Shown here: positions 15,670 to 21,795 of the stretch, one piece after another
Layout: each line of letters begins with the position of its first letter
How positions within the stretch are numbered: position 1 is the stretch's first letter
Assembly: GCA_900540685.1 (NCBI GenBank)
Contig: UQGS01000030.1
Location: 1 to 25,859, forward strand
Direction: 5' to 3'
Source of the DNA: an uncultured Catenibacterium sp.
GTDB lineage: Bacteria; Bacillota_I; Bacilli_A; Erysipelotrichales; Coprobacillaceae
Length of the DNA stretch: 25,859 nt
Made by a program: the position numbers and the translations under genes
The notes under the pieces: model-generated
What the model was told of the DNA's origin: nothing
Database searches by the model: none
Seen by the model: the letters and a program-made list of their open reading frames with translations, nothing else

Positions 15670-15897
15670 TTAAATTGCCTGTACTTCAATAACGCCTGGG
15701 ACTTCTTCTACTAAGATCTGTTCAACACCATCTTTAATAGTAGAATCTAACATCATGCATCCTGCACATGCGCCAAGCATATGTACATAAACGATGCCGT
15801 CTTTGAAATCAACGAATTCTAAGTCTCCACCATCTCTTTGTAGATAGGGTCTCAACTTATGAATGACTTCCTTAATGGCTTCAATCTTTTCTTCCAT
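15670..15897 (-). CDS. NifU-like Fe-S scaffold protein (Nfu C-terminal domain)
   Basis: A protein of 75 residues consisting only of the NifU C-terminal domain, as in Nfu-type scaffolds of Bacillota. It holds or carries Fe-S clusters to client enzymes. The sequence shows LRPYLQRDGGDLEFVDF and the cluster-binding Cys44-Ala-Gly-Cys47 (GACAGCMML). The start is ATG 15897-15895 behind GCGAGGTGAAATC; the longer frame upstream runs into the promoter. TGTTATAAT at 15923-15931 is its likely -10. It lies 15 bp before the metK riboswitch on the same strand, so readthrough into metK is possible. Confidence 0.93.
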   Translation of the reverse strand: MEEKIEAIKEVIHKLRPYLQRDGGDLEFVDFKDGIVYVHMLGACAGCMMLDSTIKDGVEQILVEEVPGVIEVQAI

Positions 15898-15922
15898 GAT
15901 TTCACCTCGCTTCTGCTTGACC

Positions 15923-15931
15923 ATTATAACA
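15923..15931 (-). promoter_or_regulatory. extended -10 promoter of the NifU-like gene
   Basis: TGTTATAAT on the minus strand, about 25 bp before the ATG at 15897, with only weak -35 sequence. The AT-rich remainder to 16072 holds no gene. Confidence 0.5.
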
Positions 15932-16072
15932 CACAAAATAAAAAAGAAAAGTGATATACTCTATAGAATCACTAAAAAACATACTTATTTATTAGACAAT
16001 TTTAATAGATTGCACATTTTTAAGCATAATTCACTGTTTTTTATACATATTCTATGATTCTTATCAAGCATA

Positions 16073-16094
16073 ATAAAAGAACCCCTGAGGGTTC
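16073..16094 (-). terminator. terminator after the small membrane protein
   Basis: GAACCC-CT-GAGGGTTC (16079-16094) followed on the minus strand by TTTTATTATG. It lies 7 bp past the stop of the gene at 16102-16308. Confidence 0.8.
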
Positions 16095-16101
16095 TTCAAC
16101 G

Positions 16102-16308
16102 TTATTCATCACTGTTATTTTTAATATAATCCAATACAAAATGAATGACATAGAGTACGACAATCATCCATCCGACAGATACTAAAACATATTTACATTC
16201 TATAGGAATATTATCATCATCATACATAAAGTAATAGTTATAAGCAAGTACTGGCACTTGAGTCATAAATATAAGTAAAGCAAGTACAACTATATTTGTT
16301 TTCTTCAT
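16102..16308 (-). CDS. small two-helix membrane protein, unknown
   Basis: A protein of 68 residues preceded by GGAAGGTTAAT. The first helix spans about residues 5-25 and the second about 40-62. They are joined by a short acidic loop (YDDDNIP) and followed by a charged tail (YIKNNSDE). The first helix could also be read as a signal peptide. No family is recognised. It has its own promoter with a perfect inverted repeat over the start region (16338-16381) and its own terminator, so it is probably a regulated single gene. Confidence 0.65.
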   Translation of the reverse strand: MKKTNIVVLALLIFMTQVPVLAYNYYFMYDDDNIPIECKYVLVSVGWMIVVLYVIHFVLDYIKNNSDE

Positions 16309-16337
16309 ATTAACCTTCCATTCCTTTTTACCTCTAA

Positions 16338-16381
16338 AGTTAGTATATTCTAACTATACTGTTTTATTTTCTCTTTGTAAA
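16338..16381 (-). promoter_or_regulatory. promoter with overlapping inverted-repeat operator
   Basis: On the minus strand, TTTACA (16381-16376), a 17-bp spacer and TATAGT (16358-16353). The perfect repeat AGTTAG-n6-CTAACT (16338-16355) overlaps the -10 box and the likely start point, a position where a bound repressor would block transcription. The rest of 16309-16540 is AT-rich with no gene. Confidence 0.55.
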
Positions 16382-16540
16382 GTTATTACAACATATTTCT
16401 ATTTTATTAATAGTATTTTCCTTTTACTGTGCATTTATTTCACAACTGATTAATTACATCAATACTTAATGCATCTACTTGAATATAATTTTCACATTAA
16501 AGAATTATTATTATCTATTCTTTTATCACTATTATAATTA

Positions 16541-16549
16541 TGCTATAAT
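16541..16549 (+). promoter_or_regulatory. extended -10 promoter of the S1-pgi operon
   Basis: TGCTATAAT lies 22 bp before the ATG at 16571. The -35 region (TTTTAT) is weak. Confidence 0.55.
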
Positions 16550-16570
16550 GCAGTTGATTGGAGGCGTGCA

Positions 16571-16930
16571 ATGGAACATCAAGTTCATGTAGGTGACATT
16601 GTTGATGTGACCATTACTGGTATTCAACCATATGGTGCATTTGCTTTATTGCCTGATGGAAGCAGCGGATTAATCCATATATCAGAAATATCTGATGGAT
16701 TTGTTCGTGACGTAAATCAATTTGTCTTTTATGGAGAACAGGTTAAGGTAAAAGTCATTGATATAGATAACGTCCATCACCAGGCAAGGCTTTCTTTAAA
16801 AGCAGTCGCGAAAAAGAGACGTTTTCGCAAAAGAAAGTCAATCGTGGAAACACCTAAGGGTTTTAATCCACTAAGAGAAATGATGCCTCGATGGATCAGT
16901 CGAGGAATCGCAAAGGAGGAAGATGTATGA
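16571..16930 (+). CDS. S1-domain RNA-binding protein (general stress protein 13 / CvfD type)
   Basis: A protein of 119 residues behind GGAGGCGTGCA. A single S1 domain fills residues 5-77: VGDIVDVTITGIQPYGAFALL, GLIHISEIS, VFYGEQVKVKVIDID and ARLSLKAV. A basic tail follows (KKRRFRKRKS) that probably adds RNA or ribosome contact. Single-S1 proteins of this size in Bacillota associate with ribosomes or act in post-transcriptional control. It overlaps pgi by four bases (ATGA), so the two are translationally coupled. The pairing with a glycolytic gene may be an operon of convenience. Confidence 0.9.
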   Translation: MEHQVHVGDIVDVTITGIQPYGAFALLPDGSSGLIHISEISDGFVRDVNQFVFYGEQVKVKVIDIDNVHHQARLSLKAVAKKRRFRKRKSIVETPKGFNPLREMMPRWISRGIAKEEDV

Positions 16931-18207
16931 TCAACGTTGATTTAAGTAAAGCTAAATTAACAGAAAGCATGGAATCATATAAGGACAGAGTCGCAGAAGT
17001 TCATGATATGATTCACAACAAAACAGGAGCAGGTAACGACTTTTTAGGATGGGTTGACTTACCTACTAACTACAACAAAACTGAAGTAGAAAACATTAAG
17101 AAAAAAGCTGCAGAATTATCTGAAGAAATTGATGTTTTATTAGTTTGTGGTATCGGTGGTTCTTATTTAGGCGCAAGAGCTGCTATTGAAGCAATCAATG
17201 GTCTTTATCCAACAAACAAGGTTCAGATTATCTATATTGGTAATACATTCTCTGCTACTTATTTAGCACAGGTTAAGAACTATGTAAAAGATAAAGAATT
17301 CGGTATTAATGTAATTTCTAAGTCTGGTACAACAACTGAAACTTCAGTTGCTTTCAGAATCTTCAAAGAATTACTTGAAGAAACTAAGGGTAAAGAAGTA
17401 GCTCAGAGAAGAATTGTTGCTACTACAGATGCTCATAAAGGTGCATTAAAGACTTTAGCTGACCAGGAAGGTTATACAGAATTCGTAGTTCCTGATGATA
17501 TCGGTGGACGTTATTCTGTATTAACTGCAGTAGGATTATTCCCTATCGCAATGGCTGGTATCGATGTTGATGCAATGTTAAAGGGTGCTAAAGATGCCCA
17601 GGATAAATACAACAATCCAGATCTTCTTACAAACGATGCTTATCAGTATGGTGTTGCAAGACAGATGTTATTAAAGGCTGGTTACCCAGCTGAAATGTTT
17701 GTAACTTATAACTTACAGTTACAGCAGACTGCTGAATGGTGGAAACAGTTATTTGGTGAATCTGAAGGTAAAGAAGGAAAAGGTATCTTACCTACAAGTG
17801 GTACTTTCTCAACTGACCTTCATTCATTAGGACAGTTCATCCAGGAAGGTTCTAAGGTTTTATTCGAAACTGTATTAAAGATCAAAGAACCTCAGATGAA
17901 CTTAGAAATCCCTAGCGATGCAGAAAACTTAGATGGTTTAAACTACTTAGCTGGTAAGACAGTTGATTATGTTAACCAGAAAGCATGTGAAGGTACTATT
18001 GATGCCCATGTAAATGTTGGTAACGTACCTAACATTCAGATCACTCTTGATCATGTTGATTCATATAGCTTTGGTTATATGGTATACTTCTTCGAAAAGG
18101 CTTGTGCAATGAGCGTTTACCTATTAGGTGTTAACCCATTCAACCAGCCAGGTGTTGAAGTTTACAAGAAGAATATGTTCAAGCTTTTAGGTAAGCCTGG
18201 ATATTAA
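16927..18207 (+). CDS. pgi: glucose-6-phosphate isomerase
   Basis: A protein of 426 residues, close to the short Bacillota PGI. It interconverts glucose 6-phosphate and fructose 6-phosphate. Motifs: VCGIGGSYLGARAA, the sugar-phosphate loop VISKSGTTTETS, PGI signature 1 DDIGGRYSVLT, the GTFSTDLHSLGQFIQEG segment with an active-site His, and NPFNQPGVEVYKKNMF near the C-terminus. ATG 16927 follows AAAGGAGGAAGATGT, which lies inside the 3' end of the S1 gene; the in-frame ATG 12 codons earlier lacks a ribosome site. It is followed by a strong terminator. Confidence 0.97.
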   Translation: MINVDLSKAKLTESMESYKDRVAEVHDMIHNKTGAGNDFLGWVDLPTNYNKTEVENIKKKAAELSEEIDVLLVCGIGGSYLGARAAIEAINGLYPTNKVQIIYIGNTFSATYLAQVKNYVKDKEFGINVISKSGTTTETSVAFRIFKELLEETKGKEVAQRRIVATTDAHKGALKTLADQEGYTEFVVPDDIGGRYSVLTAVGLFPIAMAGIDVDAMLKGAKDAQDKYNNPDLLTNDAYQYGVARQMLLKAGYPAEMFVTYNLQLQQTAEWWKQLFGESEGKEGKGILPTSGTFSTDLHSLGQFIQEGSKVLFETVLKIKEPQMNLEIPSDAENLDGLNYLAGKTVDYVNQKACEGTIDAHVNVGNVPNIQITLDHVDSYSFGYMVYFFEKACAMSVYLLGVNPFNQPGVEVYKKNMFKLLGKPGY

Positions 18208-18213
18208 TAAGAG

Positions 18214-18237
18214 ATCCCGCGTATTGCGGGATTTTTT
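18214..18237 (+). terminator. terminator of the S1-pgi operon
   Basis: ATCCCGC-gtatt-GCGGGAT followed by a run of T, a perfect 7-bp GC-rich stem. Confidence 0.93.
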
Positions 18238-18264
18238 TGTACAATGTGATGAGTTTGTAAGAAA

Positions 18265-18282
18265 TTGTGATGTTTTTCACAA
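18265..18282. promoter_or_regulatory. candidate Rex (redox-sensing repressor) operator
   Basis: TTGTGATGTTTTTCACAA is an 18-bp palindrome with 6-bp perfect arms. It differs by one base from the Rex pattern TTGTGAAnnnnTTCACAA. It lies 120 bp upstream of a 3-hydroxyacyl-CoA dehydrogenase gene, a class of gene known to be under Rex control in anaerobic Bacillota. Possible -10 boxes follow at 18285-18290 (TATAGT) and 18312-18317 (TATAAT). A CRP/FNR-type protein could also use a related site. Confidence 0.55.
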
Positions 18283-18311
18283 AGTATAGTAGATAATCTC
18301 TTTTTAATCAG

Positions 18312-18373
18312 TATAATGAAAATTAGATAATGTTTAAAAAGATAGTAGTGAAGCAGAAGAAATTTTTCTTCTG
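18312..18373 (+). promoter_or_regulatory. -10 box and leader hairpin before the dehydrogenase gene
   Basis: TATAAT at 18312-18317 is followed by a 9-bp inverted repeat CAGAAGAAA-tt-TTTCTTCTG (18354-18373) and then TTTTCATTTT. The hairpin resembles a weak intrinsic terminator between promoter and gene. It may attenuate transcription or protect the 5' end of the message. Confidence 0.45.
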
Positions 18374-18401
18374 TTTTCATTTTACTAGAAAGGAGACAAA
18401 C

Positions 18402-19343
18402 ATGAAGAACATTACTATTATGGGTGGTGGCGTTCTGGGATCACAGATTGCATTCCAGGCAGCATATTGTGGTTTTGATGTAACAATCTGGTTAAGAAGT
18501 GAAGGAAGTATTGGGCGTACACAGCCTAAGCTTGATTCTATCAAGCAGTCTTATATTGATGCAATTAATCTTATGGATATTGATAAATCTATCAATACAT
18601 GGTGTATGGGTATTGCAGGCTATGATGATTTTGATAAGGAAAACTGCCTAGAGAAGGTAGAACGTGCTTATTCTACAATCAAGCTAAAACTTGATATGAA
18701 AACAGCAGTAAAAGATGCTGATTTAGTCATTGAATCTATGACAGAAAATATGGAAGCTAAGAAGGATGTCTATACAAAGATGGCTCCCCTACTTCCTGAT
18801 AAGACAATTCTAGTGACTAATTCTTCTACTATGCTTCCTAGCAAATTAGCTAAGTTTACTGGTAGACCTGATAAGTTCCTTGCATTACACTTCGCAAATA
18901 CGATTTGGAAGAATAATATGACAGAAGTTATGATGCAGGATAAAACAAATAAAGCATATTTTGATGAAGTCATGAAGTTTGCGAAAGAGATTAGAATGAT
19001 CCCATTACCTGTCAATAAAGAAAAGTCTGGTTACCTACTCAATTCTATGTTGATTCCATTATTATTCTCAGGTATGGATTTAATGGTCAATGGTATCTCT
19101 GATCCTGAAAGTATCGATAAGGCATGGACTTTAGGTACAGGAGCACCTAAAGGACCTTTCCAGATTCTTGATACAGTAGGATTAAAGACTGCTTATGAGA
19201 TTGTTGGAATGTATGTAAAGATTCCTGGCTTCTTAGCACCTTATAATTTCAAAGGCATGCATAAGATGTTGAAGTCTTATATTGATCAAGGAAAGTTAGG
19301 ATATAGTACTGGTGAAGGATTCTATAAGTACAAGAATAAGTAA
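18402..19343 (+). CDS. 3-hydroxyacyl-CoA dehydrogenase family protein
   Basis: A protein of 313 residues starting at ATG 18402 behind AAAGGAGACAAAC; the frame upstream crosses the leader hairpin. The N-terminal NAD-binding Rossmann domain begins ITIMGGGVLGSQIAFQAA (residues 4-21). ADLVIESMTENMEAKKDV and TNSSTMLPSKLA follow, then the catalytic His in LALHFANTIWKNNMTEVM where the common family form is HFFNP. The C-terminal helical domain has the Asn in YLLNSMLIPLL and ends GEGFYKYKN. It should oxidise 3-hydroxyacyl-CoA, or reduce the 3-keto form, with NAD(H). The changed HFAN segment suggests a substrate other than plain 3-hydroxybutyryl-CoA. It stands alone, with no thiolase or crotonase gene in the window. 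Confidence 0.88.
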   Translation: MKNITIMGGGVLGSQIAFQAAYCGFDVTIWLRSEGSIGRTQPKLDSIKQSYIDAINLMDIDKSINTWCMGIAGYDDFDKENCLEKVERAYSTIKLKLDMKTAVKDADLVIESMTENMEAKKDVYTKMAPLLPDKTILVTNSSTMLPSKLAKFTGRPDKFLALHFANTIWKNNMTEVMMQDKTNKAYFDEVMKFAKEIRMIPLPVNKEKSGYLLNSMLIPLLFSGMDLMVNGISDPESIDKAWTLGTGAPKGPFQILDTVGLKTAYEIVGMYVKIPGFLAPYNFKGMHKMLKSYIDQGKLGYSTGEGFYKYKNK

Positions 19344-19376
19344 CTAAATAAGCTTGAGGTTCACTCCAGTTATACA

Positions 19377-19408
19377 AATGCCAGAAGTGCAAACTTCTGG
19401 CATTAGTT
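19377..19408 (+). terminator. terminator of the dehydrogenase gene
   Basis: AATGCCAGAAGT-gcaa-ACTTCTGGCATT, a 12-bp perfect stem, followed by AGTTTTGGG. The next 130 bp (to about 19535) show no gene. Confidence 0.9.
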
Positions 19409-19537
19409 TTGGGTAATTTTTACATCGTATTGTACAAAGTGTTTTTTAATCAACAAATACGTCATTTAATTCAGTACACATTATAATCAAGTCACTAATA
19501 GGTAGAATAAGTAGCAAAATAATCACACCTATCACCA

Positions 19538-19762
19538 ATAGAAAAGGAAATTGATACATTCCCACCTGAAGATAAAGTCAAGATACGCCAAGAAAGATCA
19601 AAGCCATTAGTTGATGACTTCTTTTTATGGTGTAAAGATAACCAAAACAAAGTGTTAACAGCTTCTAAGACAGGAAAGGCTATACAATATGCCTTGAATT
19701 ACGAGGCAAGATTGCGTTCATTTTTAGAAGATGGTCTTGTAGCTATGACAAATTCATTAGAT
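19538..19762 (+). pseudogene. IS66-type transposase remnant, left part
   Basis: An open stretch of 75 codons without a start. It reads IEKEIDTFPPEDKVKIRQER, SKPLVDDFFLWCKDN, then KAIQYALNYEARLRSFLEDG and LVAMTNSLD. This is the C-terminal part of an IS66 TnpC transposase (family pattern IRQERSKPILDEF, YALNQ..L..FLEDG, ISNNLAERAIRPF). The 5' part of the gene is missing. At 19762 the gene is broken by the recombinase-trio element, and the next codons (ERTIRPFTV) are found at 23857. Minus-strand genes of the element read towards it. Confidence 0.88.
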
Positions 19763-19844
19763 TTATTCAAAAAAATATATTATCCCCAATTTTTACATTA
19801 ACACCTGTAAGTACAGGATTTTTATTTGAAAAGTTGGGGATAAT
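19758..19844. repeat. left terminal inverted repeat of the trio element
   Basis: It matches the reverse complement of 23743-23829 without gaps, with four mismatches. It contains a nested dyad: outer arms ATTATCCCCAA (19779-19789) / TTGGGGATAAT (19834-19844) and inner palindrome CCTGTA-AG-TACAGG (19804-19817). These are probable recombinase binding sites. Hairpin formation plus the nearby T-run may also end the recombinase transcript. Confidence 0.92.
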
Positions 19845-19847
19845 TTT

Positions 19848-20852
19848 TTATCGAATACCAAATTGTTTAGCTATTTCATCTTCATCATCCCATTCAGGTA
19901 ATACATCAATATCATTTTCGTTCTCTATAACTTTTTTCATCTGTTCTAATGAAGGTTTGGCATAATGTTTTCTTGTTGTATCAGTAGATGAATGTCCTAG
20001 CATCCTACTTACTAATTCAATAGGTACACCATCTTGATATAGATGTGTTGCACGTGATCTTCTAAACATATGTGGATGTACTTTTAAAGGAATATCAACA
20101 TCAGGATGTTCTTCTTTTATTTTATTTGCATATTTTTGAATAAATGTTTCAATTGTTGATTCACTTAACTTGTTTTTATTTCCGTTAATAACTGAATAAA
20201 ATACATAGCTTGTAGGTTTATAAATTTTAATATAATTATTTAGATGTTCTACAGCTTTAGAAGAAATATTAACAATTCTTTCTTTATCACCCTTTCCATG
20301 TACCAACATATATGGCGTTGAAATATCTAAAAATAAATCATTTATATTTAAGTCAATCAACTCGCCAACTCGTAATGCCGTTTCATAGAGAATAATCATA
20401 ATAGTTTGGTTTCGAATACCTTTTTTATTTTGTTTTGGGTATTCAAATAGCAACTTTAATGCTTCGCTAGATAAAACTTCTTTCTCTTTTACTGGAATTT
20501 TTAATGTGGGTATATGATTTATAGAAATCGCAATACTTTGATATGAAATATCAATATCGGATATATACCATAAATAATTTTTTATTACTGTAACATGATG
20601 ATTAATAGTACTGATTTGCTTGCCGTTTCTTTTTAAATAATCAATAAAATCTAATACAAGTTCTTTATTACAATCTTCTGTTTTAAACTTTAGTAACTTA
20701 ATGTTTTTGTCTTCTAGAAGATATTTTCTAAACACTGTTAAGGCATCTTTATAACTTTCAATCGTATTTTCACTTTTACCTGTTTGTTTTCTAAGATAAC
20801 AATTTAAATAATCATTCGTATATTGAAAAAATAGATTTTTATTCTTCTTCAC
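19848..20852 (-). CDS. tyrosine recombinase, third gene of the trio
   Basis: A protein of 334 residues. The start codon is GTG 20852-20850 with GGAGGTGATAAGCT before it, inside the 3' end of the preceding gene (14-bp overlap). A SAM-like core-binding domain (about 8-105) is followed by the catalytic domain with Arg161 (ETALRVGELIDL), Lys187 (GKGDKERIV), His261-x-x-Arg264 (HPHMFRRSRATHL), His287 (MLGHSST) and nucleophile Tyr297 (RKHYAKPS). The catalytic set is complete, so it should be active in strand exchange. An acidic tail (ENENDIDVLPEWDDEDE) follows. Its stop codon lies just inside the left inverted repeat. Confidence 0.93.
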   Translation of the reverse strand: MKKNKNLFFQYTNDYLNCYLRKQTGKSENTIESYKDALTVFRKYLLEDKNIKLLKFKTEDCNKELVLDFIDYLKRNGKQISTINHHVTVIKNYLWYISDIDISYQSIAISINHIPTLKIPVKEKEVLSSEALKLLFEYPKQNKKGIRNQTIMIILYETALRVGELIDLNINDLFLDISTPYMLVHGKGDKERIVNISSKAVEHLNNYIKIYKPTSYVFYSVINGNKNKLSESTIETFIQKYANKIKEEHPDVDIPLKVHPHMFRRSRATHLYQDGVPIELVSRMLGHSSTDTTRKHYAKPSLEQMKKVIENENDIDVLPEWDDEDEIAKQFGIR

Positions 20853-21795
20853 AGCTTATCACCTCCGGAAATAGATTTCTTTTTTTTATATCAATTGCTT
20901 CATAACTGGAACACAGCATGTGATAGTAGTAATATGTTTCTTCGGTAGTGGTATGTCCCAGTTGTTTTGATAAATAAGGCATTAGATCATTTAAATTTTT
21001 TTCTTCATTTAACCATTTGTCTACTAAATGTACCACATATGTATGCCTTAAAGAATGGGGCGTAGGATAATGAGTAGTTTTTCCAATATGACCATCTACA
21101 ACTGCTCTATGAAAATAACTATCAATAGTTGTTTTCAATATATGCTTGTTTTTATTACCAGATGGAAATAGCCAATCACTTACAATAGATTTGTCTCTTT
21201 TTTTGATATAATTTTTTAACAATAGATATATATCATTAGAAAGATAAACAATTCTATCCTTTTTGTTTTTTGCATTATGTATCGTAAGAGTTGCATCAGC
21301 ATTTAAATCATCTATTCTTAATGAACAAGCTTCATTATTCCTGAGGCCTGTAACGTATAATAACCGTATCAGGATGGGAACCATAAAACGATAGTGTTTT
21401 GCGCGAACGTGAATAACGTTTTCAAATAAGTTATCGATACTTTCAAATAATTTTTGAATTTCTTCTTCAGTAAGAACATAAGGAACTGGTTTTTGAATGT
21501 AAAAATGATAATTAGGAACAAAAGCCTCAACACCTAGTGTATTAAGATATAGACAAAATTGTTTAACACTTGAAACACGATGATTTCTTGAATTTTTATT
21601 TTCAGTTTCTTTTTGTACAGCCCATAAATCAATGATTCCTTTGGTAATATGGCTACTTGTATACTTATTTTCAACCAAAAATTTATCAAACATTTTTAAG
21701 TAGTAAAGTGTACTTTCACTGTAACCAAAATTCAATCTCAATTCTTCAAATGCCAACATGTAATCTTTCAATATACTTTTATATTGATACGTCAT
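20839..21795 (-). CDS. tyrosine recombinase, second gene of the trio
   Basis: A protein of 318 residues. ATG 21795-21793 overlaps the stop of the first gene as ATGA, with GGAGGATTAGATAT before it; the longer open frame has no ribosome site. The N-terminal core-binding domain (1-100) is followed by the catalytic domain with Arg152 (VTGLRNNEACSL), His247-x-x-Arg250 (PHSLRHTYVVHL), His281 (QLGHTTTEE) and a run of tyrosines at about 288-291 (TYYYYHM) that includes the nucleophile. The run of four tyrosines makes the exact nucleophile uncertain. Translation is coupled to both neighbours, suggesting the three proteins are made in step and work as a complex. Confidence 0.92.
   Translation of the reverse strand: MTYQYKSILKDYMLAFEELRLNFGYSESTLYYLKMFDKFLVENKYTSSHITKGIIDLWAVQKETENKNSRNHRVSSVKQFCLYLNTLGVEAFVPNYHFYIQKPVPYVLTEEEIQKLFESIDNLFENVIHVRAKHYRFMVPILIRLLYVTGLRNNEACSLRIDDLNADATLTIHNAKNKKDRIVYLSNDIYLLLKNYIKKRDKSIVSDWLFPSGNKNKHILKTTIDSYFHRAVVDGHIGKTTHYPTPHSLRHTYVVHLVDKWLNEEKNLNDLMPYLSKQLGHTTTEETYYYYHMLCSSYEAIDIKKRNLFPEVISCEEE

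Noticed and set aside
15949..15973. Dyad AGTGAT...ATCACT as a regulatory site
   Set aside because: Short arms in very AT-rich DNA with no clear relation to a promoter; expected by chance.
19377..19404. Boundary repeat of the mobile element
   Set aside because: The inverted repeat has a terminator shape right after the dehydrogenase gene and no partner near the element's right end.
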